Positions 8,409 through 15,760 of a DNA stretch of 23,688 nucleotides are shown piece by piece. The notes beneath the pieces are model-generated. The model ran no database searches, had not been told where the DNA came from, and saw nothing but the letters and a program-made list of their open reading frames with translations. The translations under genes and the position numbers were made by a program. Position 1 is the first letter of the stretch. The number at the start of each line of letters is the position of its first letter. The stretch lies in contig CALAQQ010000246.1 of the NCBI GenBank assembly GCA_937888485.1, positions 1 to 23,688 on the forward strand. Reading direction: 5' to 3'. The stretch comes from an uncultured Clostridia bacterium. GTDB lineage: Bacteria > Bacillota > Clostridia > Oscillospirales > Acutalibacteraceae.

Positions 8409-10767
8409 ATGCTCTCTTTAATATTTTGACTATACCTGTTGAACCGTCAAGGCGGACTATATCTCCGTTTTTCAGAGTTGACAACAGATTGTCGATTCCT
8501 ACAACGGCGGGAATACCGAGCTCCCTCGAAATAATCGCAGTATGAGAAAGAAGCGAACCCTTTTCGCTGATAACACCCTTTGCTTCGGCAAGCAGGAACA
8601 CCCAGCCGGGATCTGTTGTTTTTGTTATGAGAACCTTATCTTTAACACTGTTTGCTTTCTTGACATCCGTTACAATATAGGCTTCTCCTTCAACAACACC
8701 GTTTGAACAAGGCACTCCGAGCATTTCATCCTTTGATGATTGAACGCTTGTCATGTTGATATTGCGGTGGTTTTTATCAAACGCTTTTTCACTGAAAACT
8801 ATTCTTGAATAAGCCGGAAGAAGAGAATACATCTCATATTTTTTCTTTCTCGAATAAACCGTTTCTTTCATATCACACGGTTTTTCCGCAAGCATACGCA
8901 CCTCATCAAGTGTGAGATAAAAAACATCTCTCTGGGTTTCGATATAATTCTCCCTTTCATAAATTTTTCCGAGACGGAGAACAGCCTCTCTTACCATACC
9001 GAAAATACGGCTTCTGTTAAGACGCTGGATTTCACGGTTTCCGATGCCGAGCATACATCTTGAACTGAGAAATTTTGTGAGGGGGTCATGTTTTATGATG
9101 CAGTCATCATCATTTTTCTGATCGTCAAGAAGCTGAACAAGTTTTTCTTTATCCTCTGCAAATTCACGGATTTTTGCTTCGAACATTGCAGGATTCGTTC
9201 TGAATGTTTCGGTTTCAAGCTTCAGTTCTTCAAGACATCTGTCACCGTAAACATCTATATAATCCGAAACACGACGGTGATATTCTTCCTTGCTCATGCT
9301 GTCTTTTTGAGCAGCTATGCGAATCATTTCTCTGACGGGTTTCATGCTTTCGATATTTGAAATTCCCGAAATATAAGAATTGGCAAGCTCCTCATGGTTT
9401 TTGTATTTCTTTTTAAGGCGTGCTTTGAGAAGTCCCGTAAAAATAAAGGCATAGGTATCGTTCATAAGAGTTATTCCCCAACAAGAAAGAAGCTTATCCT
9501 GAATTCTATCAAAAAGTTCAAGGATTTCAGTGGCAGTCATTTCTTCTTCAAACCTGCGGTAAACATAATTCTTTATCTCGATAAAACTTTCATTAAGTTT
9601 CTTCATGTTGCGCGGAGTTGCAATAAGCTCGGTGAGGGTATTGAAATAAACAGAAGCTTTCACCAAAGGTTTTATCTCATTTTCACTCTTATCATATTCC
9701 TTATATTTAACACCTACAAGCTCCTGCCAGACGGGTATGATTTTACTGCTGAAGGGCAGAAATTTGATTGCCGAATACCAGCTGTTGAGATTATAGTATA
9801 TTCTGCCGTTTGTTGTGCCGACAGTGTTTTCAAGAATATTGTAGCGTTTTTTGAGTTCTTTTTTGTTTTTGAGAAGTCTTCTGCCTGCATCCTTAAAAAC
9901 GCCTGCAAATACGGTTTCGACAAATGAAACCGTCATCGGAAGGCTGAGTCCGGGATAGCTTTCAACAATATTGCTGTTATCAAATATTATCGGATTTTCA
10001 TCGGAAAGAGTTGTTATGGGTCTTGCCTGAAGAATATAAAGCTCATCATCTTCAATTGCAAATTCGATATCGGTATATTTTCCGATATATTGGCAGATTA
10101 TCTTTGAAACATCGATAATTTCATGCACCTTTTCATCGCTGAGAAGGTTTTCCTTGCCGTCATAATAATAGATGTTATCGGTAAGTGAATAGTAATACGA
10201 TGTAGTATCGATTTTATCGGAAACAACATTTTCTCCGAGTCCTCTGCCTGCAACAATAACTGTTTCATTGAGAATTCCCTGAGGATTGGCTGTGAAAACA
10301 ATTCCCGAAACATCGGAATTTACCATCTTCTGAACAATAACATTCATCTTGAGAAGGCTGATATCAAGACCCGCATTCTCCATATAAACAAGAACATTTT
10401 CGTTATAAAGCGAGCACACACAGTCAGCTATTCTTTCAGCTATATCCTTTTTCTCAACATTGAGAAATGTATCGAACTGACCAGCAAAACTGTTTTCCGC
10501 AGAATCTTCAACACATGATGAAGAACGAACCGAGAATTTTTCACCCCTGAGTTTTATTTCTCTGTTTACACTGACTGCTTTTCTCACTGTTTCCTTAAGA
10601 ATTCTGCTTTTTTCCGAAACGGATTTACCCTTGCATTTTTCAACCGCTTTTCCGATTTCTTCACCCGAACCCACAAGTTCTTCAAAAGAAAAAGTTTCAA
10701 ATGCAGGCACGGATATCCCTGCATTCTTGAGTACTTTAAGATTTTCGATTTTACTTCCGAGTGTCAT
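8407..10767 (-). CDS. PEP-synthase-like phosphotransferase with ATP-grasp and swivelling His domains, no PEP barrel
   Basis: The 786 residues fall in three parts. Residues 1 to about 255 are a PPDK/PEP-synthase ATP-binding domain: SVRSSSCVEDSAENSFAGQF (79-98) and, near the end, FAIEDDELYILQARPIT. Residues about 255-685 are a largely helical region I do not recognise by motif. The C-terminal ~100 residues are the swivelling phosphohistidine domain, with SLLSHTAIISRELGIPAVVG and the catalytic His at 742. The PEP/pyruvate TIM barrel of true PEP synthase is absent. This order (ATP-grasp, substrate domain, His domain) and the length match rifampin phosphotransferases, so the likely reaction is ATP-driven phosphorylation of a small molecule by way of phosphohistidine; the substrate is unknown. 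AAGGGGAC serves as ribosome site and a consensus promoter lies just upstream. Confidence 0.85.
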   Translation of the reverse strand: MTLGSKIENLKVLKNAGISVPAFETFSFEELVGSGEEIGKAVEKCKGKSVSEKSRILKETVRKAVSVNREIKLRGEKFSVRSSSCVEDSAENSFAGQFDTFLNVEKKDIAERIADCVCSLYNENVLVYMENAGLDISLLKMNVIVQKMVNSDVSGIVFTANPQGILNETVIVAGRGLGENVVSDKIDTTSYYYSLTDNIYYYDGKENLLSDEKVHEIIDVSKIICQYIGKYTDIEFAIEDDELYILQARPITTLSDENPIIFDNSNIVESYPGLSLPMTVSFVETVFAGVFKDAGRRLLKNKKELKKRYNILENTVGTTNGRIYYNLNSWYSAIKFLPFSSKIIPVWQELVGVKYKEYDKSENEIKPLVKASVYFNTLTELIATPRNMKKLNESFIEIKNYVYRRFEEEMTATEILELFDRIQDKLLSCWGITLMNDTYAFIFTGLLKARLKKKYKNHEELANSYISGISNIESMKPVREMIRIAAQKDSMSKEEYHRRVSDYIDVYGDRCLEELKLETETFRTNPAMFEAKIREFAEDKEKLVQLLDDQKNDDDCIIKHDPLTKFLSSRCMLGIGNREIQRLNRSRIFGMVREAVLRLGKIYERENYIETQRDVFYLTLDEVRMLAEKPCDMKETVYSRKKKYEMYSLLPAYSRIVFSEKAFDKNHRNINMTSVQSSKDEMLGVPCSNGVVEGEAYIVTDVKKANSVKDKVLITKTTDPGWVFLLAEAKGVISEKGSLLSHTAIISRELGIPAVVGIDNLLSTLKNGDIVRLDGSTGIVKILKRA

Positions 10768-10815
10768 AATTTTTGTCCCCTTAAAAATTTAATTCGTTAG
10801 CATTACCGTAATTAA

Positions 10816-10844
10816 ATTATACTTGCACAGTGATTAAGGTTCAA
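10816..10844 (-). promoter_or_regulatory. Sigma-A promoter for the dikinase-like gene
   Basis: Read on the minus strand: TTGAAC at 10844-10839, a 17-base spacer, and a perfect TATAAT at 10821-10816. It lies about 50 bases upstream of the start codon. Confidence 0.85.
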
Positions 10845-10935
10845 TTAACAAGATCTTAAGAATTATTAAGAACATATTAATATTGGATGTCAGACAATGT
10901 TTTCGGTCGTTTTTTAAATAATATGTTTAATTTTG

Positions 10936-10964
10936 TTGAAATGGGTTTTGTTTTGTGATACATT
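10936..10964 (+). promoter_or_regulatory. Sigma-A promoter for the flavodoxin-fold gene
   Basis: TTGAAA at 10936-10941, a 17-base spacer, and TACATT at 10959-10964 preceded by TGA, an extended -10. An AT-rich TATATAAT lies just downstream and could be an alternative -10 with a poorer -35. The predicted leader before the ATG at 10996 is short, about 25 bases. Confidence 0.65.
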
Positions 10965-10995
10965 ATATAATATAGAGTAAAAAGGAAGTGGATAC

Positions 10996-12351
10996 ATGAA
11001 CATTCTCGTTATCAACGGAAGCCCCAAGGGCAAATACAGCATTACTCTGCAAACAATAAACTATCTCATGCAAAAATATCCCGACCATAAATTTGAAATC
11101 CTTAATGTCGGTCAGAAAATAAGATTATTTGAAAAAGATTTTTCTCCAGCCGCTGAAGCACTGAAAAATGCCGATCTTGTCTTGTTTTCTTATCCTGTTT
11201 ATACTTTTATTGCCCCCTATCAGCTCCACCGTTTCATTGAACTTATCAAAGAATCGGGAATTGATTTGAACGGGAAATATGCAACTCAGCTTTCAACGTC
11301 AAAACATTTTTACGATGTTACCGCACACAGATATATTCAGGATAACTGCTGTGACCTCGGAATGAAATATATAAGAGGTTTATCCGCCGATATGGACGAT
11401 CTCCTCACCGAAAAAGGTCAGAAAGAAGCAAGAGATTTCTTTGAATATGTTGACTTCTGTATAAAAAATGATATCTGTGAAAAAAGCTCAATTATTGTTT
11501 CAGAACCGAAACACGTTCCTGTTACTGTTCCCGAAAATAGTGGTGATAAGCAGGGAGATATCGTTGTTCTCACAAACTGTCAAAAAGATGATGAACAGCT
11601 GAAAAACATGATAGCAAGATTCCGTGCCGTTATGCCGAGAAAAACAAGAGTTGTCAATATCGGCGAATTTCCTTTCAAAGGCGGTTGTCTCGGCTGCTTC
11701 AACTGTGCTGTTTCGGGTAAATGCGTTTACAAAGACGGCTTTGACGATTTTCTTCGCAACGATATTCAATCGGCTCAGGCTATTGTTATTGCATTTTCAG
11801 TCAAAGACCACTCGATGGGTGCATCATTCAAACTTTATGACGACAGACAATTCTGTAACGGTCACCGCACGGTAACCATGGGTATGCCTATGGGATATCT
11901 CATAAGCGGAAACTACGCCGATGAATTCAATCTGCAGATGATAGTAGAAGGTCGTGCACAGGTCGGAGGCAACTTCCTTGCAGGCGTTGCAACCGACGAA
12001 ACCAATCCCGACGCTGAAATCGATAAGCTCGCTTCTTCCCTTAAATATGCGCTCGGTGCAAACTATGTTCCTCCTCAGAATTTCTACGGCATCGGCGGAA
12101 TGAAGATTTTCCGCGACCTTATCTGGCTCATGCAGGGCATGATGAAAGCTGACCACAAATTCTATAAATCTCACGGTCAGTATGATTTTCCGCAGAAACA
12201 GAGAGGAAAAATGCTTGCCATGTATCTCGTTGGCGGTATGATGTCATCGAAAAAACTCAAATCAAAAATGGGCAATGTGATGAACGAAGGAATGCTCATG
12301 CCGTATAATAAGGTTCTCGGAATAAAACCCAATTTCAAAAAAATGAAATAA
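10996..12351 (+). CDS. Tandem flavodoxin-fold oxidoreductase with CX2CX2CX5C cluster
   Basis: The 451 residues contain two flavodoxin-like (NADPH-dependent FMN reductase type) units. The first opens with ILVINGSPKGKYSITLQTI (3-21), the phosphate-binding loop of the family, and continues with DLVLFSYPVYTFIAP (60-74). The second starts near 188 (DIVVLTNCQKDD) and carries GGCLGCFNCAVSGKC, a compact cysteine motif with C231, C234, C237 and C243. CX2CX2CX4-7C is the ligand set of iron-sulfur flavoproteins, which hold a 4Fe-4S cluster beside FMN. The C-terminal ~120 residues after the second unit are helical and basic with no motif I know. I infer a cytoplasmic electron-transfer or reductase role under anaerobic conditions; substrate and partner are unknown. 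AAGGAAG precedes the ATG, and the gene stands alone between its promoter and terminator. Confidence 0.82.
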   Translation: MNILVINGSPKGKYSITLQTINYLMQKYPDHKFEILNVGQKIRLFEKDFSPAAEALKNADLVLFSYPVYTFIAPYQLHRFIELIKESGIDLNGKYATQLSTSKHFYDVTAHRYIQDNCCDLGMKYIRGLSADMDDLLTEKGQKEARDFFEYVDFCIKNDICEKSSIIVSEPKHVPVTVPENSGDKQGDIVVLTNCQKDDEQLKNMIARFRAVMPRKTRVVNIGEFPFKGGCLGCFNCAVSGKCVYKDGFDDFLRNDIQSAQAIVIAFSVKDHSMGASFKLYDDRQFCNGHRTVTMGMPMGYLISGNYADEFNLQMIVEGRAQVGGNFLAGVATDETNPDAEIDKLASSLKYALGANYVPPQNFYGIGGMKIFRDLIWLMQGMMKADHKFYKSHGQYDFPQKQRGKMLAMYLVGGMMSSKKLKSKMGNVMNEGMLMPYNKVLGIKPNFKKMK

Positions 12352-12356
12352 GACAT

Positions 12357-12391
12357 AAAAAACTCCCGAAGTTTCGGCTTCGGGAGTTTTT
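12357..12391. terminator. Two-way terminator between the flavodoxin-fold and glycerophosphodiesterase genes
   Basis: The stem ACTCCCGAAG (12362-12371) pairs with 12378-12387 around a 6-base loop. An A-run on the left and a T-run on the right serve both strands; it lies between the two convergent stop codons. Confidence 0.93.
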
Positions 12392-12394
12392 GCA

Positions 12395-13414
12395 TTATTT
12401 GATTGAGTTTACGGTTTCATGTGCCATCTGCGGATAATCCGTCAAAATGCAGTCGGCACCGTTTTCTGTGAGGAGTTTCACCTCGTCTGCATCATTGATT
12501 GTCCAATACTGAACTGCAATATCGTTTTTATGCGCGTAATTGAGCATTTCTCTTGTTCCGAGATTAATAATGTTATCAAGAGCACTTGAGCCGTAAGGAA
12601 TCTGCAAAGCTGTGTAAGTCGGGCTGACATCCTGCAAGTCCCAGTTCATTCTGAAATAGAAATAAAACTGAATGGCTTCAACCGCATCGGCTGTTCTTGA
12701 AATATGAGGATACTTATTCTTCATATATGCAGAGGTATCCGGTGCAAAGGTTGACCAGATAACTCTGTCCTCAAGCTTTCTCTCGGTGATAACCGAATAA
12801 AGCTTATCAACTGCCTTATAGCTGTTTAAACCGATGCTCTTTATTTCGATGCAATAATTATATTTTTTGCCGTTGCTGTTTGCCTCAACATAATCGATTA
12901 TTTCATCGCAGGTTACAACCTTGAGATTATAGGGAATGTCCTCCCCTCTCAGACCCCTGTAAGGATAATCGCCGTCAAGCTTATAATTCTCACCGAGGTT
13001 GAGCTGCTGTGCTTCTTCAAGAGTTACTGACGAAACGGTAACAAATTTTCTGCCGAACGCTTCTTCGGCATTCGTTGTGCCGTCATAGGTGAGGTCATGG
13101 AGAAGAACAAGCTCTCCGTCCTTTGTTATCTGGACATCAAATTCAAGAGTATCAACACCGATGGTTTCCGAATTTGCAAGAATATTCTCAAATGCCATGA
13201 GGGTATTCTGAGGAGCAAGACCCGCACCTGAACGGTGGGCTGCAATATCGGGGTCGAGATATTCGGTTATATAAGGATTGGTTGAATCGGGATATGTTTC
13301 AACGGGGGTATTTGGGTCGCCTGCATCACCCATTGACAGCATGATGGGTATGAGCATAAAAGCAGCCACAACTCCGTTAAAAATATTTTTTATTGTTAAT
13401 AATATCGCTGACAT
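12395..13414 (-). CDS. Membrane-anchored glycerophosphodiester phosphodiesterase
   Basis: GDPD enzymes cleave glycerophosphodiesters to glycerol-3-phosphate and an alcohol. From ATG 13414 the protein has 339 residues. A hydrophobic helix near residues 2-29 should act as an uncleaved anchor or signal, placing the enzyme outside the membrane. The catalytic barrel follows from about 50: DIAAHRSGAGLAPQNT (canonical family form HRG...PENT), then LEFDVQITKDGELVLLHDLT, giving the metal-binding E.D pair and the second catalytic His in VLLHD. EIKS and the C-terminal TINDADEVKLLTENGADCIL complete the pattern. ATG 13414 is preferred to an upstream ATG at 13465 because AAGGTGA lies just before it and the longer form would overlap the preceding gene by 37 bases. 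It is the second gene of an operon with the propeller-toroid protein, 14 bases after that gene's stop. Confidence 0.9.
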   Translation of the reverse strand: MSAILLTIKNIFNGVVAAFMLIPIMLSMGDAGDPNTPVETYPDSTNPYITEYLDPDIAAHRSGAGLAPQNTLMAFENILANSETIGVDTLEFDVQITKDGELVLLHDLTYDGTTNAEEAFGRKFVTVSSVTLEEAQQLNLGENYKLDGDYPYRGLRGEDIPYNLKVVTCDEIIDYVEANSNGKKYNYCIEIKSIGLNSYKAVDKLYSVITERKLEDRVIWSTFAPDTSAYMKNKYPHISRTADAVEAIQFYFYFRMNWDLQDVSPTYTALQIPYGSSALDNIINLGTREMLNYAHKNDIAVQYWTINDADEVKLLTENGADCILTDYPQMAHETVNSIK

Positions 13415-13428
13415 AAAATCACCTTGAA

Positions 13429-15603
13429 TCAATCGCCGATAAGGCCATGATATCTGCCCATCCAATAAGGCAGAAGATAGATATAGGGCATTTCAGATCT
13501 CATACCGCTTGCACCTGTGCCGGGAAGGGTTGAAGTACGGTTAACTTCTTTTTTGTTGATATCAACAAATCTTTCTGCACCAGAGTCACAAACAAACTGA
13601 TTGCCGTCATAGTGGACAAGAACTCTCGATGAATATTCAACAGGATATTTGAGCTGTGCGGGAATACCCATTTCTTCCTGTTCCGTATCCCATACGATAT
13701 CTTTTCTGTAGCTGTTATACATGGGCCATCTTATGAGGTCAAGATTCATTTCGGAAAGTGACTTAACAGCATTTTCAATGTCACAGCAATTGTTTGTCAG
13801 TGCGCCGTAAACAATGTTGAACATGGGTGAACGTTCAACTCTTTCATATTCCCAATGGTGGGTAAGACCCATCTTGAAAATTTCGTTATGAGCTTCGTTT
13901 TCTGTATACATAACAAGAGGATAAATATTTGTAAAATCAAGCTGGTCGTCGATATGAGCAACGTGACCGTCTTCAACCTTATACTGCATACAGTTCATTG
14001 CATAGTGGTGCTTTTTGATAAGCATATCAAAAACTTCGTTGTACTTTTCTTCACCTGTTACATGATATGTAGTTTTGAGGAATGAAAGGATTTCGAGAGA
14101 GTTTGTACCTCTTTCAAAATACCATCTGTCATCATTGTTAAGAAGGTCGGGTTCCCAGTTTGCCCATGTGGTAGGTACACCGTCAACATCGGAAAGATGG
14201 AAATTATTCTCAAGGATATGGTCGGTAATGGTCTTTACAACCTCTGCGATTTTCTTCTTTTCTTTCTTATCGGCAACAAGGTCAAAATAAATGCCGTATG
14301 CAAAATAATGACCTGTCATTTCATCGCTTGATGTTTCGCCGAGCCATTCGCAATCGGGATTGTTTTCGCAATAATGCCATTCTTCTCTGTTGCCCGTGCC
14401 GAAATTTTCTTCATAAGAATATCTTGTTGCTCTTGCGGTGAAACCTTTTTTGCCCGTAATCTCAGTAAGCTTAATCATGGCTTCTACAGCTTTCTTGGCA
14501 TTTGCCTTCGCTTCAGCGTCGCCTGTTACTGCATAACGAAAGCACTGGCTTGCACAGTAAAGACCTGTAAAAAGACCGTCATTATCGGAATTGGGAAGCC
14601 AACCCGATTCAATATCACCGTATTTACGAAGCTTTCTTGAAACCTGATAGCCTTCGTTTCTTGTGTAATATTTAACGGCATAGTCATCATAATGCTTTGC
14701 TTTTTCTGCAAGAGTCATATACTTTGAAGTAATAAGGCTGATGCCTTCCGGAGTAACAGCGGCAATAGTACCGTTATCGGAAACGGCAATCTTTGTTACC
14801 GTGGGATGCATAAGCCATGCGCCGTATGAGAAATAGGAAATCTTTCCTTCGATAAGAGTTATAACGCCTGTGTTTGTTGCAAAATATTTCTTTCCGTCAG
14901 CAGCAAAATACATATCATTGAATGAGCCGTCGGGAACTGAATAGAAATCATTGCCGTTAAACCAATAATTTCTGCCGTCATAGATATTAAGACCTTCGTC
15001 TGAGCCGACCCAAAGATGACCGAGACCGTCAATAGCGGCGCAGTTGATTTTTCTGCTTAATACACCCGACATATCGGGAGTAAGTTCTGCCCAATGGCGA
15101 CGTTTGCCTTTCATTGAAAGAAGCCCTTCTTCTGTGCATCCGATATAAACAGTTTCGCCGTACTTGAATTTATTGTCGAGTGCGGCAAGACAAACTGTAT
15201 TTTCAGGAAGGTCAACAATACTTCTGAATTCGCCGTTATCCATAAGATAAAGCTCTTTTTCGGTGATAAGCCATACGGAATTATCAAGAGCAACAGAAAT
15301 ATCGATTACGGGAGAATCAAAATCCACAATCTTCCTGATTTTGCCTTTTTTAATCTCTGCAAGTGAATTACCGACAGCGGCATAGAGCTTTCCGTTTCTT
15401 GTAAAAAGCTTTGACACTTTTGCGTTATGCTTCTTATATTTTCCGTCGACATATTCAACAAGACAATCGGGTTGTGTAATATAGAGGGTTTCGCCCTCAA
15501 ATGCAACGGAGGTTACGTTTTCAACATCAACTCCGTTATCTGCAGTGATGAATATTTTGTCATACTGTTTGAATTCGCCGAAGTAAAGATTAGGTTTTTT
15601 CAT
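13429..15603 (-). CDS. Beta-propeller plus alpha/alpha-toroid protein of unknown function
   Basis: I do not recognise a named family. From ATG 15603 there are 724 residues. The first ~295 are short beta-blade repeats, several ending in a ligand-binding-type turn, such as GHLWVGSDEGLNIYDGRNYW, DNSVWLITEKELYLMDNGEF and KYFATNTGVITLIEGKI; these resemble two-component-regulator propeller blades. From about 300 on the protein is helical with aromatic- and acid-rich loops (GDIESGWLPNSDNDGLFTG, EWHYCENNPDCEWLGETSSD, WYFERGTNSLEILSFL), which suggests an alpha/alpha toroid like glycoside hydrolases or lyases of the six-hairpin type. No signal peptide is visible, so it is probably cytoplasmic. AGGAGA seven bases upstream fixes the start; an ATG at 15648 lies at the promoter's predicted transcription start and is rejected. 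It is first in an operon with the GDPD gene. Confidence 0.75.
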   Translation of the reverse strand: MKKPNLYFGEFKQYDKIFITADNGVDVENVTSVAFEGETLYITQPDCLVEYVDGKYKKHNAKVSKLFTRNGKLYAAVGNSLAEIKKGKIRKIVDFDSPVIDISVALDNSVWLITEKELYLMDNGEFRSIVDLPENTVCLAALDNKFKYGETVYIGCTEEGLLSMKGKRRHWAELTPDMSGVLSRKINCAAIDGLGHLWVGSDEGLNIYDGRNYWFNGNDFYSVPDGSFNDMYFAADGKKYFATNTGVITLIEGKISYFSYGAWLMHPTVTKIAVSDNGTIAAVTPEGISLITSKYMTLAEKAKHYDDYAVKYYTRNEGYQVSRKLRKYGDIESGWLPNSDNDGLFTGLYCASQCFRYAVTGDAEAKANAKKAVEAMIKLTEITGKKGFTARATRYSYEENFGTGNREEWHYCENNPDCEWLGETSSDEMTGHYFAYGIYFDLVADKKEKKKIAEVVKTITDHILENNFHLSDVDGVPTTWANWEPDLLNNDDRWYFERGTNSLEILSFLKTTYHVTGEEKYNEVFDMLIKKHHYAMNCMQYKVEDGHVAHIDDQLDFTNIYPLVMYTENEAHNEIFKMGLTHHWEYERVERSPMFNIVYGALTNNCCDIENAVKSLSEMNLDLIRWPMYNSYRKDIVWDTEQEEMGIPAQLKYPVEYSSRVLVHYDGNQFVCDSGAERFVDINKKEVNRTSTLPGTGASGMRSEMPYIYLLPYWMGRYHGLIGD

Positions 15604-15636
15604 GTTATTTCTCCTAAATTTAAAATATACATTAAT

Positions 15637-15665
15637 AGCATAAATCAAAATTTATCCTCTGTCAA
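15637..15665 (-). promoter_or_regulatory. Sigma-A promoter for the propeller-toroid/GDPD operon
   Basis: Read on the minus strand: a perfect TTGACA at 15665-15660, a 17-base spacer, and TATGCT at 15642-15637. It lies back to back with the plus-strand promoter at 15703-15731. Confidence 0.8.
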
Positions 15666-15702
15666 TAATTATTATTTATATATAGTAATCATTAATATAT
15701 TC

Positions 15703-15731
15703 TTGACAATTGGAATTTCGTGGAGTAAAAT
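15703..15731 (+). promoter_or_regulatory. Sigma-A promoter for the ABC exporter pair
   Basis: A perfect TTGACA at 15703-15708, a 17-base spacer, and TAAAAT at 15726-15731. The two -35 boxes of this divergent pair are only 37 bases apart, so one regulator could act on both. Confidence 0.85.
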
Positions 15732-15760
15732 TTTTGTATCTGCGAGTTTTGGAGGAAAAG

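Noticed and set aside
9394..9927. Open 177-codon plus-strand frame inside the dikinase-like gene
   Set aside because: It is Phe/Lys-rich, the mirror of coding DNA on the other strand, and has no supporting motif or start signal.
8407..10767. Annotation as true PEP synthase or pyruvate phosphate dikinase
   Set aside because: The C-terminal PEP/pyruvate-binding barrel is missing and the His domain lies at the end rather than the middle of the protein.
10855..10870. Short inverted repeat CTTAA..TTAAG between the divergent promoters, a possible operator
   Set aside because: The arms are five bases of pure AT-rich sequence, expected by chance in this intergenic region, and no regulator gene is nearby.
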